A stretch of 64,000 nucleotides of DNA from Pseudomonas lurida. Lineage in GTDB: Bacteria > Pseudomonadota > Gammaproteobacteria > Pseudomonadales > Pseudomonadaceae. The DNA lies in NCBI RefSeq assembly GCF_013522705.1, contig NZ_JAAMRE010000013.1, positions 1 through 64,000 on the forward strand, read 5' to 3'. The notes under the pieces are model-generated. The model saw nothing but the letters and a program-made list of their open reading frames with translations. It made no database searches and was not told the DNA's origin. Shown in pieces: positions 8,935-16,908 of this stretch. Each line of letters starts with the position of its first letter. The stretch's first letter is position 1. The translations under genes were made by a program, and so were the position numbers.

Positions 8935-9717
8935 GTGCTTATCGAGTCCCGACGTCGCGCTTACTTGACCGCCATGCAGGTGGTCAATTGGCTGCCCCGT
9001 ACCGAACTGCCGTTTGCTGCGCCATCGCGGCCCGAGCTGTTGCAGGCGCTTGAGCCCGATGTGGTGTTGGAGTCTTCGGGGGAGGAAGCGGCCCCGCCGG
9101 TCGCGGTGATCAAGTCGGTGCCCGAGACACGCCCGGCGGTGGAGCGGACCAAGGTCGAAGTCCCGCGGCCTTCGCCAGTGACCAAGCCCACAGTGGCCGA
9201 AGAGGCTGCGCCGGTGGTCAAGGCGCCGGTGGTGCCGCCGCCGCGTTTTGCCCTGCAATTGCTGCGTGCCGGGCGCTGCCTGCTGCTGGTGGAACTGCCT
9301 ACCGGCGAGCGCTTCCAAACCCGCGACCCGGCCTACCTGCTGCTCAAGGACATGCTGCGTGCCGCCGGCCTGCCCGACAGCCCGCAGATCGTCGGCGACC
9401 CGGTGCGCTGGCCGTTGCTGGCGCGGGGCACCATGGATCAAGGCCCGGAGGCCGCGCGCGACTTCGTGCAAGGGTTTGTCGCGGCGCGCCTGGAAGACGA
9501 ACCCAGCGTGTGCGTGTGGCTGATTGGCCTGCCCGCCGTGCGGTTTGCCGGTGAAGCCAACGCCGAGGCGTGGTATCGCGAGCTGCAGGTCGAAAGCCTG
9601 GGCTCGGTATGGGCCCTGCCGGGCCTGGAATTATTAATGGAAGAGCCACAGCGTAAGGCTGATGTCTGGCAAGCCATGCGCCGGCTGATGGCGCGCTGGA
9701 AAACAACCGATGAGTGA
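8935..9717 (+). CDS. conserved protein encoded upstream of RimI
   Basis: A roughly 260-residue protein whose frame overlaps rimI by 8 bases, a position I recall being conserved in Pseudomonas (PA4679 in PAO1). It has a Pro/Val/Lys/Glu-rich linker (about 50-100) and then a folded region (about 105-250) with LQLLRAGRCLLLVELPTGE and MDQGPEAARDFVQGF. I do not recognise a catalytic family. The first in-frame start that gives the conserved N-terminus is GTG at 8935. ATG at 8974 is an alternative, and the frame is open further upstream. No clear ribosome site decides between them. Confidence 0.72.
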   Translation: MLIESRRRAYLTAMQVVNWLPRTELPFAAPSRPELLQALEPDVVLESSGEEAAPPVAVIKSVPETRPAVERTKVEVPRPSPVTKPTVAEEAAPVVKAPVVPPPRFALQLLRAGRCLLLVELPTGERFQTRDPAYLLLKDMLRAAGLPDSPQIVGDPVRWPLLARGTMDQGPEAARDFVQGFVAARLEDEPSVCVWLIGLPAVRFAGEANAEAWYRELQVESLGSVWALPGLELLMEEPQRKADVWQAMRRLMARWKTTDE

Positions 9718-10162
9718 GGCTTTATCTTTCCGCCCGATGACCGAGGCCGACCTCGACGCGGTGCTGAAAATCGAATACGCGGCGTTCAGCCACCCTTGGA
9801 CCCGTGGCATTTTCCTCGATGGGCTGGGCAAGTATCAGATCTGGCTGATGTTCGAAGGCGAGCAGCAGGTGGGGCACGGCGTGGTGCAGATCATTCTCGA
9901 CGAGGCGCATCTGCTCAATATTACGGTCAAGCCGGAGAACCAGGGCCGTGGCCTGGGCCTGGCACTGCTGGAACACCTGATGTCGCGTGCCTATGCGGCG
10001 AATGCGCGGGAGTGTTTCCTGGAAGTGCGTGACAGCAATACCGGGGCCTTTCGGTTGTACGAGCGCTACGGGTTCAATGAAATCGGCCGTCGCCGAGATT
10101 ACTACCCGGCGGTCGGTGGGCGTGAAGATGCGGTGGTCATGGCCTGCACCCTGGTCGATTGA
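9710..10162 (+). CDS. rimI: ribosomal protein S18-alanine N-acetyltransferase RimI
   Basis: A 150-residue GNAT acetyltransferase. It starts with the typical FRPMTEADLDAVLKIEYAAF and has the IEYAAFSHPW segment common in RimI. The acetyl-CoA loop NQGRGLGLA is at about residues 77-85, and the C-terminal part has LEVRDSNTGAFRLYERYGF. RimI acetylates the N-terminal alanine of ribosomal protein S18. The length is normal. The start codon overlaps the stop of the upstream gene, so the two are translated together. Confidence 0.93.
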   Translation: MSEALSFRPMTEADLDAVLKIEYAAFSHPWTRGIFLDGLGKYQIWLMFEGEQQVGHGVVQIILDEAHLLNITVKPENQGRGLGLALLEHLMSRAYAANARECFLEVRDSNTGAFRLYERYGFNEIGRRRDYYPAVGGREDAVVMACTLVD

Positions 10163-10175
10163 CCACCCGAGCCGA

Positions 10176-10205
10176 TGCGGGAGCGGCTGAGCCGGCTCCC
10201 GCAGG
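10176..10205. terminator. hairpin after rimI
   Basis: TGCGGGAGC-GGCT and AGCC-GGCTCCCGCA form a strong stem with one bulged base, 14 bases after the rimI stop. There is no T run, so it may act as an mRNA-stabilising or REP-type hairpin rather than a true terminator. It separates rimI from the convergent gene at 10220. Confidence 0.55.
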
Positions 10206-10219
10206 TTGAACTGCGCCGG

Positions 10220-10624
10220 TCAGCGATTACCATCTACAGGGTCGATATCCGCCAGTTCTGCCTCATCCAGACCATTTCCTGCGCCAATCTCGTCTTCGTC
10301 CACAACACTCAGATCGAAATCGGCGGGGCTGTCTTCGCCGGCCTCTCGTGCATCCCGTGCGCCATCTTCGTGGATCAGGGTTTCCGGGCTCATGTCGTCG
10401 TCGGTCGATTCATGATCGTCGGTGGAAGCCCCGGTCATCCCGGCTTCACGCACGCGCTCGTCAGGCATCAAGTGTTCGCGCTCGCCACGGGGGATTTCGT
10501 CGCCGATTTCTGCGCTGGGTGCCTCGTCGTCAAAATCCAGCTCGCGCATCGAACCCATGCGGTCTTCGTTGTCATCAATCGGTTCGGGCTGGGTAGCGCC
10601 GTAGGGACGTCGTGATTCAGTCAT
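10220..10624 (-). CDS. small acidic hypothetical protein
   Basis: A 134-residue protein, extremely rich in Asp and Glu, with no predicted membrane segment, signal peptide or cysteine. It is probably largely disordered (for example DFDDEAPSAEIGDE, ADFDLSVVDEDEIG). I recognise no family and propose no function. The ATG at 10624 has AGGA seven bases upstream. A TTG two codons earlier is less likely. It is convergent with rimI and divergent from can. Confidence 0.7.
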   Translation of the reverse strand: MTESRRPYGATQPEPIDDNEDRMGSMRELDFDDEAPSAEIGDEIPRGEREHLMPDERVREAGMTGASTDDHESTDDDMSPETLIHEDGARDAREAGEDSPADFDLSVVDEDEIGAGNGLDEAELADIDPVDGNR

Positions 10625-10762
10625 GGCCAATCCTCATACTGTGGGGCATATAGTGTGTGGACAGGCACGGCGCCCTAAAGATTCAAGCTAATTGCGCATG
10701 GGCGTGACCTGGACGAGTGGTCGTGTGTCACACAGCTGCGCATCATTCCTGAGGCTTTCCTG

Positions 10763-11407
10763 ATGAACGAACTACAAGACCTGCTTGATAACAACGAACG
10801 CTGGGCGGATGCGATCAAACAGGAAGATCCCGAATTCTTCGCCAAGCTCGCCCGCCAGCAAACCCCGGAATACCTGTGGATCGGCTGTTCCGATGCGCGG
10901 GTGCCGGCCAACGAGATCGTCGGCATGCTGCCGGGCGATCTGTTCGTGCACCGGAACGTGGCCAACGTGGTGCTGCACACCGACCTCAATTGCCTGTCGG
11001 TGATCCAGTACGCAGTCGATGTACTCAAGGTCAAACACATCCTCGTCACCGGGCACTATGGCTGCGGAGGCGTGCGTGCTTCCATGCAGGACCGCCAGTT
11101 CGGCCTGATCGACGGCTGGCTGCGCACCATTCGTGATCTCTACTATGAGAACCGTGACGTGCTGGCCCAGCTGCCGACCGAAGAAGAGCGTGTGGACCGG
11201 CTGTGCGAGCTGAACGTGATTCAGCAAGTAGCCAACGTCGGCCACACCAGCATTGTGCAAAACGCCTGGCACCGCGGGCAGAGCCTGTCGATCCATGGTT
11301 GCATCTACGGCATCAAGGATGGCCGCTGGAAAAGCCTGAACACCACCATCAGCGGCTTCGAGCAACTGCCACCGCAATACCGCCTGCGTCCGCTGGGCGA
11401 AGCTTAA
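10763..11407 (+). CDS. can: beta-class carbonic anhydrase
   Basis: A 214-residue beta-carbonic anhydrase that interconverts CO2 and bicarbonate in the cytoplasm. All zinc ligands are at the positions known from E. coli Can: Cys42 and Asp44 in the CSDAR motif (with Arg46), His98 and Cys101 in GHYGCGG. Length is normal. It stands alone, with a convergent SET-domain gene whose stop overlaps its end by 4 bases. Confidence 0.95.
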   Translation: MNELQDLLDNNERWADAIKQEDPEFFAKLARQQTPEYLWIGCSDARVPANEIVGMLPGDLFVHRNVANVVLHTDLNCLSVIQYAVDVLKVKHILVTGHYGCGGVRASMQDRQFGLIDGWLRTIRDLYYENRDVLAQLPTEEERVDRLCELNVIQQVANVGHTSIVQNAWHRGQSLSIHGCIYGIKDGRWKSLNTTISGFEQLPPQYRLRPLGEA

Positions 11408-11916
11408 GGGCGCTTACGCTCGCGCCATCGAGCCATGAACGCCTGCCCTTCGGCGTTCAGCGGCTCATCGCGACCCGTGATCCAGCCCCGGCAATTGAGC
11501 TCGCCGCAATGGCAGGCGAATTGTCGGGACAGGGTGTCCTCGTTGCTGGCGTAATCGAGCGTCAGTGGCGTGCCGGCGGGGATGGGCCTTACGGTCCACA
11601 ACTCGAGGTAGGTGCTGTCGAAAAATACATTCGGGTTACACGAGTGCCGCAGCAGGCCGCAGAACCAGCAGTCGTACAAGTGGATACGCGGCGACAACTG
11701 CAGCGTGCGCGGGCCTCGTTTGTTCACGGCGTAGCCGGAAACCTGTGCAATCAGCACACGGCTGTCGAATCCAACGCGCGCCTCGACACCGCCGCCTTTG
11801 CCAACGATCTTGAAGTGTTTGGACGAGGGGTAGCCTCGCTCAACGAGCAATGTCTTGAAAGGGTACAGGCAATCATTTGCTGCCGTTTCAGCCATACCCA
11901 TGGTTTGAGTTTTCAT
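11404..11916 (-). CDS. SET-domain protein (putative protein lysine methyltransferase)
   Basis: A 170-residue protein with the hallmarks of a SET-domain methyltransferase. RHSCNPN at residues 90-96 matches the NHSCxPN motif (first Asn replaced by Arg). GTPLTLDY at 115-122 contains the catalytic-type tyrosine motif. A post-SET CHCGELNC cysteine cluster (Cys135, Cys137, Cys142) probably binds zinc with Cys93. SET enzymes use S-adenosylmethionine to methylate lysine. The bacterial substrate is unknown. AGGAG lies five bases before the ATG. A 32-base perfect palindrome sits about 110 bases upstream (12025-12056). The reading frame is intact. Confidence 0.85.
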   Translation of the reverse strand: MKTQTMGMAETAANDCLYPFKTLLVERGYPSSKHFKIVGKGGGVEARVGFDSRVLIAQVSGYAVNKRGPRTLQLSPRIHLYDCWFCGLLRHSCNPNVFFDSTYLELWTVRPIPAGTPLTLDYASNEDTLSRQFACHCGELNCRGWITGRDEPLNAEGQAFMARWRERKRP

Positions 11917-12024
11917 GACTCTCCTAGGTGGGCCCTTGGTCAGGCTGCTTCGACCTGCGGATAATGTCTGACTGCCAGTCTTGCAATGGATGGGCGCGGC
12001 TCAAGGTTCGCCGAAGTTGGATCC

Positions 12025-12056
12025 GATTTCTACTGTCAAATATGACAGTAGAAATC
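12025..12056. promoter_or_regulatory. perfect 14-bp inverted repeat, possible operator
   Basis: GATTTCTACTGTCA and TGACAGTAGAAATC are perfect inverted copies around an AATA loop. There is no T run, so it is not a usual terminator. It lies between the end of the exported unknown (stop at 12076) and the SET-domain gene, about 109-140 bases before the SET start codon. Its core reads CTGT-N8-ACAG, the same half-site spacing as LexA boxes, but the inner bases differ from the Pseudomonas consensus I know. An operator or an RNA hairpin are both possible. Confidence 0.6.
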
Positions 12057-12075
12057 GTTCGCGCAGGGTGGCGCC

Positions 12076-13245
12076 CTACAGGTGCGGCGCCATGATTGTC
12101 GGCGTCGGGGCGGCGTTCTTCAGTTGCTTGAGCTGAGTTTTTATGGTCGGGGTGGCGCACTTGGCGTTAGCTTCGGTCGGGGTCAGTTTGCGCACCGAGG
12201 TGTAGAACAATTCACAGGTCTGTTCCTTGCGCGTGACCTGCCAGGTGTTCATACAGGCCTGGAGCAGCACGTTCGCATCGCTCGCCGGTTTCTGGCCCAT
12301 GCCCGCCTGCCAGCAGGCGGCGCTCAAGTCCTGGCCCATGACTTTCAAACCCGCCTCGTCGGCCTTCTGCTCGTTGCCGTCATACGTCGCCGGGTCGGCG
12401 GCGTACCAGATATAGCTGGGGTGGTTGGAGCCCAGCACCGATACGCTCTTACCGACAGCCGGGCTGATCTGCGCCAGGCCCAGCACGCCCACGGTTTGCC
12501 CGTATTGCTGCTTGATCCAGTTACGCACCGGTGCGCCGAACGCCACCATCGGCAGCGCGCCGTTGGGCAACAGGCTCAATTCCTTGACCATGCGCGTCTG
12601 GTAGTCGGTGAAATAGCTGTAGACCGCCTCCAAATCTTTACCGGCATTGGAGGGTGCGGCGATGGGGGCGATATCGATGATGGTCTGGTAGGCCGGGGTT
12701 TCGGTGGCCGGCACGCCGTTGTCGGTGAGCAGCGTGGCCCAACGGTCGGTGGTGGCCGATTCCAGGTAATCCTGGGCCTGGGTCAGCGAATAGTCCGGCG
12801 GGAAGTGCAGCAATTCGATGCTCTTGCGGTTTTCCAGGGCCATGCCCAGCGGCAGGAACAGGTACCAGTTATAGGCCCACTTGCCGTCGCTGTTGAGTTT
12901 GCTGGCGCCCTGATACGCCAGGTCGGCGGTGTTGAGCAGGGTAGTCAATGGCTGGCCATAACCGTCCGGCACGCCGCTGAATGTCGCCGTCACCTGGCCG
13001 TCATGGCTTTTGACGCTGACTTTGGCGCGGCTGTAACCGTCGCGCTGCAGGCTCTGGTTCAGGTAATGCTCGGCGGTCTGCTCCAGCGTCCAGGGCCGAT
13101 AACAGATCACATTGCAGTTATTGGGAAAGGCGAACAATTGGGTGACGCGCTGGGTACTGCCCAGAGGTACTTCGATATCGGCCTGCACGACCGCACTGAC
13201 CATCAGTGCGGCCAGGGTCAGGGACAGCCTGGTCGATGTGAACAT
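12076..13245 (-). CDS. exported protein of unknown function
   Basis: A 389-residue protein with a clear Sec signal peptide (cleavage near residue 22, VQA-D) and several cysteines (NNCNVICYRPW near residues 40-50; ACW, QACM and CELF near the C-terminus) that suggest disulfides in the periplasm. I recognise no enzyme motif. The ATG at 13245 is preceded by AAGGAA. The longer frame to 13302 would bury the signal peptide, so I reject that start. It is followed on the same strand by the SET gene, 160 bases away. Upstream, 122 bases away, is a Tat-exported phosphoesterase on the same strand. Confidence 0.72.
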   Translation of the reverse strand: MFTSTRLSLTLAALMVSAVVQADIEVPLGSTQRVTQLFAFPNNCNVICYRPWTLEQTAEHYLNQSLQRDGYSRAKVSVKSHDGQVTATFSGVPDGYGQPLTTLLNTADLAYQGASKLNSDGKWAYNWYLFLPLGMALENRKSIELLHFPPDYSLTQAQDYLESATTDRWATLLTDNGVPATETPAYQTIIDIAPIAAPSNAGKDLEAVYSYFTDYQTRMVKELSLLPNGALPMVAFGAPVRNWIKQQYGQTVGVLGLAQISPAVGKSVSVLGSNHPSYIWYAADPATYDGNEQKADEAGLKVMGQDLSAACWQAGMGQKPASDANVLLQACMNTWQVTRKEQTCELFYTSVRKLTPTEANAKCATPTIKTQLKQLKNAAPTPTIMAPHL

Positions 13246-13367
13246 AATTGATTCCTTGTCAGCGAAAGCCCGTCTGCGCGGGATGAAGGCCCACTTGCAC
13301 ACAGTAGCGGCTGACCAGGAAAACCGCGTGCTAAATCAGCGAACATGTCGCTATTGGATAAGAAACC

Positions 13368-15068
13368 CTACACGCTGAAGTGCAATGCGTTGCTCAGATC
13401 GCCCATCGGTACCTGGCCGCGTGCAATCATCGCGTCGTCGCGCTGTTTCAGGCCGGGCAGGGTCTCGAGCTGGAAAACCCGAGTAATCAACCGCAGGATC
13501 GACGCGGTGTCGTAAACCGTGTGGTCCACTGTGCCCTTGCGCGCGAAGGGCGACACCACCAGCGCCGGAACGCGCGTGCCAGGGCCCCAGCGATCACCCT
13601 TGGGCGGTGCCACGTGGTCCCACCAGCCGCCGTTTTCATCGACGGTCACCACTACCACCATGTTTTTCCATTGCGCACTTTCCTGCAACACCTTCAGCGC
13701 GCGGACGATATGCCGGTCGCCCGACGCCACATCGGCGTAACCGGCGTGCATGTTCAGGTTGCCCTGAGGCTTGTAGAACGTCACTGCCGGCAGCTTTCCA
13801 GCCTGCGCATCGGCAAAGAACTTGTTGGTACTGGACTCATCGCCCAACCCCCCATCGCGCAGACGCTTGCTGCGCTCCGCCGGGTTCTGCGGCCCCTGTT
13901 GCTTGAAGTAGTTGAACGGCTGATGGTGGTACTGGAAATTGGGAATCTTGGGGATCCCGCCCGAATCCTTGAACTGATCCAGCGTCGCCTGCCAGGCCCC
14001 GGCGTACCAGGCCCAGTCGACATTCTTCTTCGACAGCTTGTCGCCGATGTGTTCGTGGGTCTGCGGCACCAGCACATTGGGCAGGTCGGGCTTGGAGTAA
14101 TCCGGATTCTGCGGGTCGCGGATCCAGGTCGGCCAATAGGGCGGGGCCAGGGTGTTTACCGCATAACCGTCCGGAGTCAACGCACTGGGGCCGAATTGCG
14201 GCGGGCCGGTCATGGCGCTGGCCGGGGATTTGTCCAATGGCTTGAGGCGCGTGTCGGTGGGGTCATCGCTTTGCAACGTGGCGATCTGCGATTTGGCCAC
14301 CGATTGCGCCGCGTTCGGGTACACCGGCGCGGTGGCGCTGATCAGGTATTGATGGTTGAGGAATGAGCCGCCAAACGCGCCCTGGAAGAAGTTGTCGCAA
14401 AGCACGAACTCTTTGGCCACGTCCCACAGACGCAGGGAATAACGGCTCTGGGCGTAATGGCCCATCACCAGGCCGCCGGAATCGGCCCAGGCAACAAAAC
14501 CGTCGTTCTTGCCGCCGTTGATCTGCATCTGGTTCTGGTAGAACACATGCCATAAGTCGCGGGTCACCAGGCTCAAAGGCAAGTCTTCGGCATTCGGGCC
14601 CTTGAGGGCGAACGGTGCGTTGGGCAGGTTTTCCTGGAATTGCACGTCATTGGGGTAAGTCACCCCGTCCACGCTTTGCGGGCCTACCTGCAGCACACCG
14701 CCCCAAACTGCAGGCAGGGTGGTCAGCAGGCTGCCGTCGCGGTCGCGCTGCTGGTAGTCGGCGGCGGAGAGCGCCGACAGTGGTTTCTCCACGCCGGGAA
14801 AATCCGCAAACAGATTATTGAAACTGCGGTTTTCGGCGTAGATCACCACCACGGTTTTCACCTGTTCGCGCAAGGCCTTGTCCAGTTCCTGCGGCGTCAG
14901 TGGTCGTTCCTGCGGTGTGTCGGGCGCTTCGCTGGTATTGCCGCAGCCGCTCAAGGTAGCGCCCACCCCCAGTACCGCCGCGCCTCCCAGGAAGCGCCGA
15001 CGGCTGGTGTCCACAGGCGGTTGAGTTACAGAATCGGGGGAGGGGCGGTCTTTGTGCTCGTCACTCAT
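13368..15068 (-). CDS. Tat-exported phosphoesterase lipoprotein (acid phosphatase / phospholipase C superfamily)
   Basis: A 566-residue member of the phosphoesterase superfamily that includes phospholipases C and AcpA acid phosphatase. The N-terminus has a twin-arginine signal (SRRRFLGG, residues 22-29) ending in a lipobox LSGC with Cys42, so it is probably exported folded and then lipidated. Family motifs include VVIYAENRSFNNLF near residue 75 (metal-binding Glu-Asn) and VVVTVDENGGWWDHVAPP near 475. The substrate cannot be told from sequence alone. It is monocistronic or co-transcribed with the exported unknown downstream. Confidence 0.85.
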   Translation of the reverse strand: MSDEHKDRPSPDSVTQPPVDTSRRRFLGGAAVLGVGATLSGCGNTSEAPDTPQERPLTPQELDKALREQVKTVVVIYAENRSFNNLFADFPGVEKPLSALSAADYQQRDRDGSLLTTLPAVWGGVLQVGPQSVDGVTYPNDVQFQENLPNAPFALKGPNAEDLPLSLVTRDLWHVFYQNQMQINGGKNDGFVAWADSGGLVMGHYAQSRYSLRLWDVAKEFVLCDNFFQGAFGGSFLNHQYLISATAPVYPNAAQSVAKSQIATLQSDDPTDTRLKPLDKSPASAMTGPPQFGPSALTPDGYAVNTLAPPYWPTWIRDPQNPDYSKPDLPNVLVPQTHEHIGDKLSKKNVDWAWYAGAWQATLDQFKDSGGIPKIPNFQYHHQPFNYFKQQGPQNPAERSKRLRDGGLGDESSTNKFFADAQAGKLPAVTFYKPQGNLNMHAGYADVASGDRHIVRALKVLQESAQWKNMVVVVTVDENGGWWDHVAPPKGDRWGPGTRVPALVVSPFARKGTVDHTVYDTASILRLITRVFQLETLPGLKQRDDAMIARGQVPMGDLSNALHFSV

Positions 15069-15174
15069 TGCGGGGGAGTCCTGGCGAGATGTTGCAAGAT
15101 ATTTCGCAGGACGGTAGCAGGGGGATATGACGGAACCAAGACAACAGCGCGACCTGTCGGCGCTGCGAGAACCT

Positions 15175-15197
15175 GTGGGAGGGGGCTTGCCCCCGAT
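15175..15197. repeat. REP-like palindrome
   Basis: GTGGGAGGGGGCTTGCCCCCGAT matches the general form of the P. fluorescens REP elements (GTGGGAGSSGGCTTGCCSSCGAT type). It lies in the 235-base gap between the phosphoesterase gene and atoE. Nothing else clear is seen in that gap. Confidence 0.75.
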
Positions 15198-15303
15198 GAC
15201 TGCCTGACAGTCGACTGCAATGTCGCATCAGACCGAGCACATATACCGGCTGTCGCGCCTGATTGACTGCGCCCGTTGCAATAACAGGCGCACTCTCCAT
15301 TGC

Positions 15304-16722
15304 CTACGGCATCACCGGCGGCAAATACGCCAGCGTGGTCCCCAACGCCCACAACAAGAACAGCACCAGCGGCGCATGCACCAGCAATTGCACGAACGAA
15401 AAACCGATCAAATCCCTCGCCTTGAGCCCCAGTACTCCCAACAGCGGCAGCATATAGAACGGGTTGATCAGGTTCGGCAGCGCTTCGGCGGCGTTGTAGA
15501 TCTGCACCGACCAACCCAGGTGGTATTGCAGATCGTTGGCCACCTGCATCACGTACGGCGCCTCGATGATCCACTTGCCGCCGCCCGAAGGAATAAAGAA
15601 GCCCAGCACCGCCGAGTACACCCCCATCAGCAGCGCGTAGGTGTCGTGGGAGGCGATGGAGGTGAAGAAGGTCGAGATATGGTGCGCCAGGGTCTGGCCG
15701 TCGCCGCCCTTGACCACTGTCATCAGCGCGGCGATCGAGCCGTACAACGGGAATTGGATCAACACCCCGGTGGTGGTCGGCACCGCGCGGGCCACCGCAT
15801 CCAGGAAGCTGCGCGGGCGCCAGTGCAGCAGCGCGCCGACCATGATGAACAGAAAGTTATAGGTGTTGAGCCCCGAGATGGCACTGATCGCCGGCTTGGT
15901 CGAAAACTCATGGAACAGCCAACCGGCGGCCAGCAGCGCCAGCAGGATGGTCAGCAGCGGGCTGTGTTCCAGCCATTCGCCGGGGCGCGTCGGTGCCTGC
16001 GGCTTGGGCAGGTTGAAGGCCGGATCGACGCCACAGGCCTGGGCGTCGCGCGCACTGTTGGGGCCTGGGGCGGTGGCGTAGGCGATGATCAGCGACACCA
16101 CGATCAGCGCCAGCAACAGCACGCCGGATTGCCACAGGAAGATCGTCTCGGTGAAGGGGATCATCCCGGTGATGGCCAGGATGGATGGCGGCAAACTGCC
16201 TGGGTTGGCCTGCAACTGCGCGGCCGACGACGACAGTCCCAGCGCCCACACCGCGCCCAGGCCCAGATAGGCGGCCGCACCCGCCGCGCGGTAATCCATG
16301 CGCAGGTCGGTGCGCCGAGCCAGCGCCCGCACCAGCAGACCGCCGAACACCAGGGACAAGCCCCAATTCAGCAACGACGCGACCATGGAAATCAGCGCCA
16401 CCCACGCCACGGCCGAGCGGCCGTTCTTCGGAATGCGGGCCAGGCGGTCAATCAAGCGCACCGCCGGCGGCGAGCTGGCGACCACATAACCGCCAATCAC
16501 CACAAAGGCCATCTGCATAGTGAACGGGATCAGGCTCCAGAAACCATCGCCAAAGGCTTTGGCGGCGTCGGTCGGGGCGGCGCCCATGCCCAGGGTCGCC
16601 ACGGCGACGATGATCACCGCGAGCGCGGCAAACACCCAGGAGTCCGGGAACCAGCGTTCGGCAAAATTGGAGCAGCGCAGGGCGAATCGGGCATAGCGGC
16701 TTTCTTCGATAGCGTCGGCCAC
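15304..16722 (-). CDS. atoE: short-chain fatty acid transporter AtoE
   Basis: A 472-residue, highly hydrophobic protein of the AtoE short-chain fatty acid permease family, with about 11-12 membrane segments spread over the chain. Typical family stretches are WVFAALAVIIVAVATLG near the N-terminus and PSGGGKWIIEAPY near residue 380. It imports acetoacetate, butyrate or similar acids. The start is GTG at 16722 with AGAGG ten bases before. No ato catabolic genes lie nearby, so its physiological substrate is open. Confidence 0.87.
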   Translation of the reverse strand: MADAIEESRYARFALRCSNFAERWFPDSWVFAALAVIIVAVATLGMGAAPTDAAKAFGDGFWSLIPFTMQMAFVVIGGYVVASSPPAVRLIDRLARIPKNGRSAVAWVALISMVASLLNWGLSLVFGGLLVRALARRTDLRMDYRAAGAAAYLGLGAVWALGLSSSAAQLQANPGSLPPSILAITGMIPFTETIFLWQSGVLLLALIVVSLIIAYATAPGPNSARDAQACGVDPAFNLPKPQAPTRPGEWLEHSPLLTILLALLAAGWLFHEFSTKPAISAISGLNTYNFLFIMVGALLHWRPRSFLDAVARAVPTTTGVLIQFPLYGSIAALMTVVKGGDGQTLAHHISTFFTSIASHDTYALLMGVYSAVLGFFIPSGGGKWIIEAPYVMQVANDLQYHLGWSVQIYNAAEALPNLINPFYMLPLLGVLGLKARDLIGFSFVQLLVHAPLVLFLLWALGTTLAYLPPVMP

Positions 16723-16908
16723 GAGTCATTACCTCTTGTCGTTATTATGGGTTTGGCAATTGGACGGCATATTCCGCTACGGCCATTCATATGGGAATGC
16801 AGTTATCTTCATCGATCCATGAGGAAAACAAATATATCTGCCGCGATTGCCATGATCCGGTTCAGCTCATAACCTGCACGCCATTTTGTTTGTCTGCCGA
16901 GCCACTCC

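Noticed and set aside
12082..13251. 389-codon plus-strand frame opposite the exported unknown
   Set aside because: Both strands are open, but only the minus frame has a signal peptide, a ribosome site and normal amino acid composition.
15220..16872. 550-codon open frame on the plus strand over atoE
   Set aside because: The translation is His/Gln/Arg-rich low-complexity sequence typical of antisense frames in GC-rich DNA; atoE on the other strand is clear.
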